Below are positions 32,314 to 43,840 of a stretch of 64,000 nt of DNA, piece by piece. The DNA comes from Liolophura sinensis (lineage: Eukaryota > Mollusca > Polyplacophora > Chitonida > Chitonidae), in the NCBI RefSeq assembly GCF_032854445.1, contig NC_088305.1, positions 22,172,955 through 22,236,954 of the forward strand, given 5' to 3'. The position numbers were made by a program, and so were the translations under genes. The stretch's first letter is position 1. Every line of letters starts with the position of its first letter. The notes under the pieces are model-generated. The model ran no database searches. It saw nothing but the letters and a program-made list of their open reading frames with translations, and was not told where the DNA came from.

Positions 32314-33708
32314 TTAGTAATAAACTTACTTTTTGTCCCCATTTATGTCAGTGCTTTATCTTTTATACATTTACAGCTGAGGGAACATGACAAAAATTCG
32401 ATAAAACATATTTACATTAATGAAGTTTTGTACGTTGGTGTTGTTTTGTTTGTACGATTACCAGAGTACGCTTTCTTCGAAGACAATATGGCTTCGCAAC
32501 TGTCATTTCGTGTAACACGTACATCAGAGCGGGACTAACAAAATATTAAAATAAGAAAGTAAGAAACCAGCAAAGGAACCGGAGGCCAGATGGGGTTTTT
32601 ATGAGTCAAACTTTCCATTATAAGCCGAACATTCTAAAATTTCGCAACGGTGACTTTGTCTTTAAAACCAAGTTCTTTTTTGTCCCCATTCCTGCCAGTG
32701 CCATCGCATGTGCATTCAAAGATAAGGTGACATGACAAGAATACGATAATGCATGTTCAGATTGATAATGTTTGGTATGCTGGTGTTATTTTTGTACACG
32801 GTCACCAGAGTACGCTCTCTTCGAGGAGAATGTGGATTAGCAAATGCCAAATAACAACACAGTAAAACATATTGAGATTAATAATGTTTGGTATGCTGGT
32901 GTTATTTTTGTGCACGGTCACCAGAGGACTCTCTCTTCCACTACAATATTGATTAGCAAATGGAATTTTGTGTGACACGTGCATGAAAGAATGGCGGTAA
33001 TAAGATAATAAAAATCCAAATCACTCAGCCGTCCCGAGGTTGGCTTAAAGCACCAACCTTTCGGTTAACAGCCGAACGTGCTAAACGATTGCGCCACGGA
33101 GACTTATTGGGTAAAAGCAACTTTGTTTTTGTACCCGTTCGTAGCAGTGCTTCATTGCCTATGCATTTACCGCTGAGGGAACATGACAAAAATTCGATAA
33201 AACATATTAAGATTGTTAAAGTTTTGCACCCTGGTGTTTCATTTTTTTACGATCGCCAAAGTACGCTTTCTTCGAAGCCAGTATGGTTTCGTAACTGTCA
33301 TTTCGTGTGACACGTACATGAGAAGTGGAGTAATAAAATATTAAAAACGAAAAGGAGAAAACAGTCAACGAATCCGGGGATGGGGTGCTTTAGGAATGAA
33401 ACTTTGGGTTTAAACCCTAAAAAGCTAACCGATTGCGCAACGGTGAATTTGTCGTTAAAACCAACTGCGTTTTTGTCCCCATTCCTGCCAGTGCTTCATC
33501 GCCTATGCATTTACCGATAAGCTGACATTATAAGAATACAGTAATACATGTTGAGATTAATAATGTTTGGTACGCTAGTGCTAATTTTATAAACGGTCAC
33601 TGGGGGACGCTCACTTCGACTACAGTATGGATTAGCAAATGCCATTTGGTGTGACACGTGCATGAAAGAATGGGGCTAATAAGATAATCAAAATGAAAAT
33701 AACAGAGC

Positions 33709-33753
<45 letters not shown>

Positions 33754-33782
33754 GACGCGCTAACCGATTGCGCCACGGAGAC
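33709..33782 (-). tRNA. tRNA-Asn(GTT), A unit 3, one change
   Basis: Same as the perfect copies except for T28 to C in the anticodon stem, giving a C-A mismatch with A42. Boxes A and B are intact, and a TTTT terminator follows within about 15 nt. Confidence 0.8.
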
Positions 33783-35178
33783 TTAGTAATAAAGATACTT
33801 TTTAGTCCAAATTTATGTCAGTGCTTTATCTTTTATACATTTACAGCTGAGGAAACATGACAAAAATTCGATAAAACATATTTACATTGATGAAGTTTTG
33901 TACGTTGGTGTTGTTTTGTTTGTACGATTACCAGAGTAGCCTTTCTTCGAAGACAATATGGCTTCGCAACTCTCATTTCGAGTAACACGTACATCAGAGC
34001 GGGACTAACAAAATATTAAAATCAGAAAGGAAAAAACCAGCAAAGGAACCGGGGGCCGGATGGGGTCTTTTTGAGTCAAACTTTCGATTAAAAGCCGAAC
34101 ATTCTAAAATTTCGCAACGGTGACTTTGTCTTTAAAACCAAGTTCGTTTTTGTGCCCATTCCTGCCAGTGCCATCGCATATGCATTCAAAGATAAGCTGA
34201 CATGACAAGAATACGATAATGCATGTTCAGATTGATAATGTTTGGTATGCTGGTGTTATTTTTGTACACGGTCACCAGAGTACGCTCTCTTCGAGGAGAA
34301 TGTGGATTAGCAAATGCCAAATAACAACACAGTAAAACATATTGAGATTAATAATGTTTGGTATGCTGGTGTTATTTTTGTGCACGGTCACCAGAGGACT
34401 CTCTCTTCGACTACAACATTGATTAGCAAATGGAATTTTGTGTGACACGTGCATGAAAGAATGGCGGTAATAAGATAATAAAAATCCAAATCACTCAGCC
34501 TTCCCGGGGTTGGCTTAAAGCACCAACCTTTCGGTGAACAGCCGAACGTGCTAAACGATTGCGCCACGGAGACTTATTGGGTAAAAGCAACTTTATTTTT
34601 GTACCCGTTCGTGGCAGTGCTTCATTGCCTATGCATTTACCGCTGAGGGAACATGACAAAAATTCGATAAAACATATTAAGATTGTTAAAGTTTTGCACC
34701 CTGGTGTTTTATTTTTTTACGATCGCCAAAGTACGCTTTCTTCGAAGCCAATATGGTTTCGTAACTGTCATTTCGTGTGACACGTACATGAGAAGTGGAG
34801 TAATAAAATATTAAAAACGAAAAGGAGAAAACCGTCAACGAATCCGGGGATGGGGTGGTTTAGGGATGAAACTTTTGGTTTAAATCCTAAAAAGCTAACC
34901 GATTGCTCAACGGTGAATTTGTCGTTAAAACCAACTGCGTTTTTGTCCCCATTTCTGCCAGTGCTTCATCGCCTATGCATTAACGGATAAGCTGACATTA
35001 TAAGAATACAGTAATACATATTGAGATTGATAATGTTTGGTACGCTAGTGCTAATTTTATAAACGGTCAATAGGGGACGCTCACTTCGACTACAGTATGG
35101 ATTAGCAAATGCCATTTGGTGTGACACGTGCATGAAAGAATGCGGCTAATAAGATAATCAAAATGAAAATAAAAGAGC

Positions 35179-35252
<74 letters not shown>
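35179..35252 (-). tRNA. tRNA-Asn(GTT), A unit 4, perfect cloverleaf
   Basis: 74 nt with all four stems paired (acceptor GTCTCCG/CGGGGAC with one T-G pair) and discriminator G73. Anticodon GTT is at 35218-35216. Box A TGGCGCAATCGG is at 35245-35234 and box B GGTTCAAGCCC at 35200-35190. A T4 polymerase III terminator lies just past the 3' end (AAAA on the plus strand at about 35160-35173). No CCA is encoded, as expected in a eukaryote. Confidence 0.92.
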
Positions 35253-35298
35253 TTAGTAAAAAAGATGCTTTTTGTCCCCATTTATGTCAGTGCTTTAT

Positions 35299-35306
35299 CT
35301 TTTATA
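35299..35306 (-). promoter_or_regulatory. TATA-like box upstream of A-unit tRNA (example)
   Basis: TATAAAAG on the tRNA strand, 47-54 nt before the tRNA 5' end. The same octamer stands 47-55 nt before nearly all other A-unit tRNAs, while C, D and the old units have ATGCATAGGCGA-like sequence at this place. The distance is longer than the usual -25 to -30 of polymerase III TATA boxes, so a role is uncertain. Confidence 0.35.
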
Positions 35307-36649
35307 CATTTACAGCTGAGGGAACATGACAAAAATTCGATAAAACATATTTACATTGATGAAGTTTTGTACGTTGGTGTTGTTTTGTTTGTACGATTAC
35401 CAGAGTAGCCTTTCTTCGAAGACAATATGGCTTCGCAACTCTCATTTCGTGTAACACGTACTTCAGAGCGGGACTAAGAAAATATTAAAATCAGAAACTA
35501 AGAAACCAGCAAAGGAACCGGGGGCCGGATGGGGTCTTTATGAATCAAACTTTTGATTATAAGCCGAACATTATAAAATTTCGCAACGGTGACTTTGTCT
35601 TTTAAACCAAGTTCGTTTTTGTCCCCATTCCTGCCAGTGCCTCATCGCATATGCATTCAAAGATAAGCTGACATGACAAGAATACGATAATGCATGTTAA
35701 GATTGATAATGTTTGGTATGCTGGTTTTATTTTTGTACACGGTCACCAGAGTACGCTCTCTTCGAGGAGAATGTGGATTAGCAAATGCCAAATAACAACA
35801 CAGTAAAACATATTGAGATTAATAATGTTTGGTATGCTGGTGTTATTTTTGTGCACGGTCACCAGAGGACTCTCTCTTCGACTACAATATTGATTAGCAA
35901 ATGGAATTTTGTGTGACACGTGCATGAAAGAATGGCGGTAATAAGATAATAAAAATCCAAATCACTCAGCCGTCCCGGGGTTGGCTTAAAGCACCAACCT
36001 TTCGGTTAACAGCCGAACGTGCTAAACGATTGCGCCACGGAGACTTATTCGGTTAAAGAAACTTTGTTTTTGTACCCGTTCCTGGCAGTGCTTCATTGCC
36101 TATGCATTTACCGCTGAGGGAACATGACAAAAATTCGATAAAACATATTAAGATTGATAAAGTTTTGCACCCTGGTGTTTTATTTTTTTACGATCGCCAA
36201 AGTACGCTTTCTTCGAAGCCAGTATGGTTTCGTAACTGTCATTTCGTGTGACACGTACATCAGAAGTGGAGTAATAAAATATTAAAAGCGAAAAGGAGAA
36301 AACAGTCAACGAATCCGGGTATGGGGTGCTTTAGGAATGAAACTTTTGGTTTAAATCCTAAAAAGCTAAATGATTGCTCAACGGTGAATTTGTCGTTAAA
36401 ACCAACTGCGTTTTTGTCCCCATTTCTGCCAGTGCTTCATCGCCTATGCATTAACGGATAAGCTGACATTATAAGAATACAGTAATACATGTTGAGATTG
36501 ATAATGTTTGGTACGCTAGTGCTAATTTTATAAACGGTCACTAGGGGACGCTCACTTCGACTACAGTGTGGATTAGCAAATGCCATTTGGTGTGACACGT
36601 GCATGAAAGAATGCGGCTAATAAGATAATCAAAATGAAAATAAAAAAGC

Positions 36650-36655
36650 CGTCCT

Positions 36656-36723
<68 letters not shown>
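36650..36723 (-). tRNA. tRNA-Asn(GTT), A unit 5, one change
   Basis: Matches the perfect copies except for one acceptor base (GTCCTCG on the plus strand), which breaks pair 5-68. Confidence 0.8.
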
Positions 36724-38234
36724 TTAGTAATAAACTTACTTTTTGTCCCCATTTATGTCAGTGCTTCATCTTTTATACATTTACAGCTGAGGGAACATGA
36801 CAAAAATTCGATAAAACATATTTACATTGATGAAGTTTTGTACGTTGGTGTTGTTTTGTTTGTACGATTACCAGAGTACCCTTTCTTCGAAGACAATATG
36901 GCTTCGCAACTCTCATTTCGTGTAACACGTACTTCAGAGCGGGACTAAGAAAATATTAAAATCAGAAACTAAGAAACCAGCAAAGGAACCGGGGGCCGGA
37001 TGGGGTTTTTATGAGTCAAACTTTCCATTGTAAGCCGAACATTCTAAAATTTCGCAACGGTGACTTTGTCTTTAAAACCAAGTTCTTTTTTGTCCCCATT
37101 CCTGCCAGTGCCATCGCATGTGCATTCAAAGATAAGGTGACATGACAGGAATACGATAATGCATGTTCAGATTGATAATGTTTGGTATGCTGGTGTTATT
37201 TTTGTACACGGTCACCAGAGTACGCTCTCTTCGAGGAGAATGTGGATTAGCAAATGCCAAATAACAACACAGTAAAACATATTGAGATTAATAATGTTTG
37301 GTATGCTGGTGTTATTTTTGTACACGGTCACCAGAGTACGCTCTCTTCGAGGAGAATGTGGATTAGCAAATGCCAAATAACAACACAGTAAAACATATTG
37401 AGATTAATAATGTTTGGTATGCTGGTGTTATTTTTGTGCACGGTCACCAGAATACTCTCTCTTCGACTACAACATTGATTAGCAAATGGAATTTTGTGTG
37501 ACACGTGCATGAAAGAATGGCGGTAATAAGATAATAAAAATCCAAATCACTCAGCCGTCCCGGGGTTGGCTTAAAGCACCAACCTTTCGGTTAACAGCCG
37601 AACGTGCTAAACGATTGCGCCACGGAGACTTATTGGGTAAAAGCAACTTTGTTTTTGTACCCGTTCGTGGCAGTGCTTCATTGCCTATGCATTTACCGCT
37701 GAGGGAACATGACAAAAATTCGATAAAACATATTAAGATTGATAAAGTTTTGCACCCTGGTGTTTTATTTTTTTACGATCGCCAAAGTACGCTTTCTTCG
37801 AAGCCAGTATGGTTTCGTAACTGTCATTTCGTGTGACACGTACATGAGAAGTGGAGTAATAAAATATTAAAAGCGAAAAGGAGAAAACAGTCAAGGAATC
37901 CGCGGATGGAGTGCTTTAGGAATGAATCTTTTGGTTTAAACCCTAAAAAGCTAACTGATTTCGCAACGGTGAATTTGTCGTTAAAACCAACTGCGTTTTT
38001 GTCCCCATTTCTGCCAGTGCTTCATCGCCTATGCATTAACGGATAAGCTGACATTATAAGAATACAGTAATACATGTTGAGATTGATAATGTTTGGTACG
38101 CTAGTGCTAATTTTATAAACGGTCACTAGGGGACGCTCACTTCGACTACAGTATGGATTAGCAAATGCCATTTGGTGTGACACGTGCATGAAAGAATGCG
38201 GCTAATAAGATAATCAAAATGAAAATAAAAGAGC

Positions 38235-38308
<74 letters not shown>
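38235..38308 (-). tRNA. tRNA-Asn(GTT), perfect, in an A/C hybrid unit
   Basis: Sequence identical to the perfect copies. Its 3' flank is A-type (AATGAAAATAAAAGAGC), but its 5' flank is C-type (TTATTGGGTTAAAGAAACTT), so the tRNA sits exactly at a unit-exchange junction. It lacks the TATA-like octamer of other A units. Confidence 0.9.
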
Positions 38309-38913
38309 TTATTGGGTTAAAGAAACTTTGTTTTTGTACCCGTTCCTGGCAGTGCTTCATTGCCTATGCATTTACCGCTGAGGGAACATGACAAAAATTC
38401 GATAAAACATATTAAGATTGATAAAGTTTTGCACCCTGGTGTTTTATTTTTTTACGATCGCCAAAGTACGCTTTCTTCAAAGCCAGTATGGTTTCGTAAC
38501 TGTCATTTCGTGTGACACGTACATGGGAAGTGGAGTAATAAAATATTAAAAACGAAAAGGAGAAAACAGTCAACGAATCCGCGGATGGGGTGCTTTAGGA
38601 ATGAAACTTTTGGTTTAAATTCTAAAAAGCTAACCGATTGCGCAACGGTGAATTTGTCGTTAAAACCAACTGCGTTTTTGTCCCCATTTCTGCCAGTGCT
38701 TCATCGCCTATGCATTAACGGATAAGCTGACATTATAAGAATACAGTAATACATGTTGAGATTGATAATGTTTGGTACGCTAGTGCTAATTTTATAAACG
38801 GTCACTAGGGGACGCTCACTTCGACTACAGTATGGATTAGCAAATGCCATTTGGTGTGACACGTGCATGAAAGAATGCGGCTAATAAGATAATCAAAATG
38901 AAAATAACAGAGC

Positions 38914-38987
<74 letters not shown>
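38914..38987 (-). tRNA. tRNA-Asn(GTT), perfect cloverleaf
   Basis: Identical to the copy at 35179. The spacing to the previous A copy is only 679 bp because the preceding higher-order repeat lacks two units. Confidence 0.92.
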
Positions 38988-40333
38988 TTAGTAATAAACT
39001 TACTTTTTGTCCCCATTTATGTCAGTGCTTCATCTTTTATACATTTACAGCTGAGGGAACATGACAAAAATTCGATAAAACATATTTACATTGATGAAGT
39101 TTCGTACGTTGGTGTTGTTTTGTTTGTACGATTACCAGAGTAGCCTTTCTTCGAAGACAATATGGCTTCGCAACTGTCATTTCGTGTAACACGTACATCA
39201 GAGCGGGACTAAGAAAATATTAAAATCAGAAACTAAGAAACCAGCAAAGGAACCGGGGGCCGGATGGGGTTTTTATGAGTCAAACATTCCATTATAAGCC
39301 GAACATTCTAAAATTTCGCAACGGTGACTTTGTCTTTAAAACCAAGTTCGTTTTTGTCCCCATTCCTGCCAGTGCCATCGCATGTGCATTCAAAGATAAG
39401 CTGACATGACAAGAATACGATAATGCATGTTGAGATTGATAATGTTTGGTATGCTGGTGTTATTTTTGTACACGGTCACCAGAGTACGCTCTCTTCGAGG
39501 AGAATGTGGATTAGCAAATGCCAAATAACAACACAGTAAAACATATTGAGATTAATAATGTTTGGTATGCTGGTGTTATTTTTGTGCACGGTCACCAGAG
39601 GACTCTCTCTTCGACTACAATATTGATTAGCAAATGGAATTTTGTGTGACACGTGCATGAAAGAATGGCGGTAATAAGATAATAAAAATCCAAATCACTC
39701 GGCCGTCCCGGGGTTGGCTTAAAGCACCAACCTTTCGGTAAACACCCGAACGTGCTAAACGATTGCGCCACGGAGACTTATTGGGTTAAAGCAACTTTGT
39801 TTTTGTACCCGTTCGTGGCAGTGCTTCATTGCCTATGCATTTACCGCTGAGGGAACATGACAAAAATTCGATAAAACATATTAAGATTGATAAAGTTTTG
39901 CACCCTGGTGTTTTATTTTTTTACGATCGCCAAAGTACGCTTTCTTCGAAGCCAATATGGTTTCGTAACTGTCATTTCGTGTGACACGTACATCAGAAGT
40001 GGAGTAATAAAATATTAAAAGCGAAAAGGAGAAAACCGTGAACGAAACCGGGGATGGGGTGCTTTAGGAATGAAACTTTTGAAAAACAACTGCTTTTTTG
40101 TCCCCATTCCTGCCAGTGCTTCATCGCCTATGCATTCACTGATAAGCTGACATGATAAGAATACAATAATACATGTTGAGATTGATAATGTTTGGTACGC
40201 TGGTGTTACTTTTATAAACGGTCACTAGAGGACGCTCACTTCGACTACAGTATGGATTAGCAAATGCCATTTGGCGTGACACGTGCATCAAAGAATGGGG
40301 CTAATAAGATAATCAAAATGAAAGTAACAGAGC

Positions 40334-40407
<74 letters not shown>
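40334..40407 (-). tRNA. tRNA-Asn(GTT), perfect cloverleaf
   Basis: Identical to the copy at 35179, with the TATA-like octamer at 40454-40461. Confidence 0.92.
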
Positions 40408-41008
40408 TTAGTAATAAAGTTACTTTTTGTCCCCATTTATGTCAGTGCTTTATCTTTTATACATTTACAGCTGAGGGAACATGACAAAAATTCGATAAAA
40501 CATATTTACATTGATGAAGTTTTGTACGTTGGTGTTGTTTTGTTTGTACGATTACCAGAGTACCCTTTCTTCGAAGACAATATGGCTTCGCAACAGCATT
40601 TCGTGTAACACGTGCATGAGAGTGGGACTAATAAAATATTAAAATCAGAAAGGGAAAAATCAGCAAAGGAACCGGGGGCCGGATGGGGTGTTTATGAGTC
40701 AAACTTTCGATTAAAAGCCGAACATTCTAAAATTTCGCAACGGTGACTTTGTCTTTAAAACCAAGTTCGTTTTTGTCCCCATTCCTGCCAGTGCTTCATC
40801 GCGTATGCATTCACTGATAAGCTGACATGATAAGAATACAGTAATACATGTTGAGATTGATAATGTTTGGTATGCTGGTGTTACTTTTATAAACGGTCAC
40901 CAGAGGACGCTCACTTCGACTACAGTATGGATTAGCAAATGCCATTTGGTGTCACACGTGCATGAAAGAATGGGGCTAATAAGATAATCAAAATAAAAAT
41001 AACAGAGC

Positions 41009-41057
41009 CGTCCCCGGGTGGGCTTGAACCACCAATAACCGATTGCCCCACGGAGAC
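41009..41057 (-). pseudogene. tRNA-Asn copy lacking the anticodon arm
   Basis: 49 nt: 25 nt covering the anticodon arm and adjoining bases have been lost, with CACCAATAACCGATT across the gap. Acceptor and T arm are kept. The same deletion recurs at 48014, 54347 and 61355, so those are copies of one event. Confidence 0.9.
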
Positions 41058-41687
41058 TTAGTAATAAAGTTACTTTTTGTCCCCATTTATGTCAGTGCTT
41101 TATCTTTTATAGATTTACAGCTGAGGGAACATGACAAAAATTCGATAAAACATATTTACATTGATGAAGTTTTGTACGTTGGTGTTGTTTTGTTTGTACG
41201 ATTACCAGAGTAGCCTTTCTTCGAAGACAATATGGCTTCGCAACTGTCATTTCGTGTAACACGTGCATGAGAGTGGGACTAATAAAATATTAAAATCCAA
41301 AACGAAAAAAATCAGCAAAGGAACCGGAGGCCGGATGGGGTCTTTATGAGTCAAACTTTCGATTAAAAGCCGAACATTCTAAAATTTCGCAACGGTGACT
41401 TTGTCTTTAAAACCAAGTTCGTTTTTGTCCCCATTCCTGCCAGTGCCTCATCGCATATGCATTCAAAGATAAGCTGACATGACAAGAATACGATAATGCA
41501 TGTTGAGATTGATAATGTTTGGTATGCTGGTGTTATTTTTGTACACGGTCACCAGAGTACGCTCTCTTCGGGGAGAATGTGGGTTAGCAAATGCCAAATA
41601 ACAACACAGTAAAACATATTGAGATTGATAATGTTTGGTATGCTGGTGTTATTTTTGTGCACGGTCACCAGAGGACTCTCTCTTCGA

Positions 41688-41716
41688 CTACAATATTGAT
41701 TAGCAAATGGAATTTT
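41688..41716. repeat. 29-bp target-site duplication, LINE (v) copy 1, 3' side
   Basis: CTACAATATTGATTAGCAAA followed by TGGAATTTT, repeated at 45146-45174 on the other side of the LINE. It belongs to a satellite C unit. Confidence 0.9.
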
Positions 41717-41885
41717 TTTTTTTTTTGAAAATTGTTGAATTTATTCCCAGATTGTCATCAAATACACAAGATTTCACAATACCCGGCTATCACAAACTTT
41801 TGAAATCACAAGGCAGTCTTAATTAAAATAAAATATCACAGAAAAGATGACTGCTTTGTGAATAGAAGAATTGCACATTAGCTGC

Positions 41886-43840
41886 TCATTTCAATAAATA
41901 CACTAATTTATCATTCCGTAATGTACAGAAGACTTTGTTTATACACCTGATTTTCTCGAAAGATGGCCTGTCTAGTCGAAAAAAGTCAACATGAATACGG
42001 GTTTTAATTATTCCTTTGGCGGCCTTAACAATAGCAACAGAATCCCTGTTTTTTTTCTGAAATATTATGTCGTTGCGTGCACACCAAATACTAAACTGAA
42101 GAACACATATGACATACACCATCACAGCTCTAACTTCCTGGTTAAAGGTGGAATTGAATACCTTGTAAATTAATGTTTCCGAGTCCATATTTGGTAGGTA
42201 GTTCGCAAACAAAACAAATATCCGGTTAAAGTCATTAAACACATCCTGAACGATTTTACATTGTACAAACAGATGTTGCCGAGTTTCAGACAGGGAGCAA
42301 AAAACACACAAGTCATCGCTGGCTACATTTCTCCTAAGAAGTTTTTCCTTAACGGGCAAAATGTCATGAACCAACTTGTAACTGAAGTTGACCAAATTGT
42401 GATCTAAGAATTGATGAAAAACAGTTTTCCATATTCTAACCCAGTCCAAATGCGGCATAGACACCATTGCTCTTGGACAATGTACTATTTTTGTTACAAA
42501 ATATTCATAAATATACCTGCTTGAACACAATGTTACAGGTTGCTGTACACCTGTGGTAAATTCTCTCCAGGCGCTCAAGGCCAGTCTATAAAAAGGTGGA
42601 ATGTTTTCAGAATGTGGGACATTGGAACGACAGAATTCACGACAAACATGTCTTAGGGGTAAACCCAACCAATAGATGGCAAAGTATTTCCATTCCGCTG
42701 TTGTTCCATGAATTAATTTTAAAACATGCCGAGTAACAAGTGCTTTTATTTTACAATCTATATTATGTACGTTTAGACCTCCATTCCCTATTTTATCATG
42801 TACGACAACTCTCTTCAAACTTTCGGGCTTGTTATCCCACAAAAATCTGAACACAGTTTGGGAACATTGATTGACACATTTAGGTGGCAACAGAGTACAC
42901 TGTGCAGAAAACCATAAGACAGCTAAAGCAACTGTATTAATTAAGACAGACCTCCCCCGTAGGGTCAAATATCTTCCATTCCATGCTGATACATGTTTCT
43001 TTACCTTACTTAAAACACGCTCAGAATTGAGTTCTGTTTGATCTGGTCCAAAAAATACCCCGCAAATCTTTGAATTTGTAGTGATGTTAAGCCCACCACT
43101 GAGCACGTTAGTTTCGTCCCAGTTACCAATGGGAAGAACCGTGCTTTTCAACAAGTTGAGTTTTGCTCCTGAGGCTTTTCCATAACTTTCTGCTAGTTTA
43201 ATTACATGCGGAACAGAACTCTCTTCAGATAAAATTGCAGTCGTATCATCTGCAAATGCCGACACTCTTGTTTCCTTATTTGTGCCGGGTAACCGTACAC
43301 CATTCATTTCGTCATTGTTTCTAATGGTGGCTATAAAGGGCTCTAAGGACAAAACATACAATAATGGTGACAAAGAACAACCCTGTCGGACACCTCGACT
43401 CAGTTTAAATTCTTCTGTTATGTGCCCGTTCACAATAACACTACTTGTAATGTCAGTATATAATAATTGCACCCACTTACAAAAGTCGGGTCCGAAGTTA
43501 AATTTCTCTAAACATTTGAACAAAAATGACCAGTCTACTCTGTCAAAGGCTTTCTCCTGGTCTAAGTTAAGAAAACATCCTTTTAAATCTTTTTGTTCAA
43601 CATAATCATATGTATTTCGTAATAAGTGAAGGTTGTCAAAAATACTTCGGCCTGGTATTCCACATGTCTGATTCTGAAGTACAATTGTATCGATCACATT
43701 TTTTAACCGATTGCACAAAGCTTTAGAAACAATCTTATAATCTACATTTAGTAAGCTAATTGGCCTCCAGTTTTTTATGCTTTCGGCATTGTCGGGGTCC
43801 TTGCATAATAGTGTGATTAACCCAGAACGCTGCCTCTTCG
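41886..43840 (-). pseudogene. LINE (v) copy 1: RT and C-terminal part of ORF2
   Basis: A long frame (open from 43931). The first 36 or so codons are ORF1 sequence read in the wrong frame, so the true ORF2 content begins at about 43840 with RSGLITLLCKD. RT motifs are NWRPISLLN, LDQEKAFDRVDW, GVRQGCSLSPLLY and FADD (residues 226-229 of the open frame). A finger C542-x2-C545-x7-H553-x4-C558 (CVFCSLSETRQHLFVQC) and a basic C-terminus follow. All RT catalytic residues are present without a stop, but with no endonuclease and no start of its own this copy cannot be autonomous. Confidence 0.88.

Larger units (their letters stand above)
30451..41716 (-). repeat. main tRNA-Asn satellite array (higher-order repeat)
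   Basis: A head-to-tail array of units of about 360 bp, each holding a tRNA-Asn copy on the minus strand. Four unit types alternate: A (intact tRNA), B (TTTCGATTAAAAGCCGAACA remnant), C (74-nt copy with a ruined T arm) and D (AACTTTTGGTTTAAA remnant). The A copies at 30770, 32240, 33709, 35179 and 36650 are spaced 1470, 1469, 1470 and 1471 bp, defining the higher-order period. Beyond 37 kb the order is disturbed: a 114-bp duplication at about 37,250-37,400, an A/C hybrid at 38235, a shortened D at about 40080 and a deleted A at 41009. C copies start at 31561, 33030, 34500, 35971, 37556 and 39704. Confidence 0.92.

Noticed and set aside
30451-41716. Satellite as a cluster of tRNA-derived SINEs
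   Set aside because: Units are head-to-tail without target duplications or A-rich tails between them, and the period is constant. That fits tandem amplification and not repeated retroposition.
30451-41716. CRISPR-like array
   Set aside because: Units are about 360 bp, spacers are not unique, and the genome is eukaryotic.
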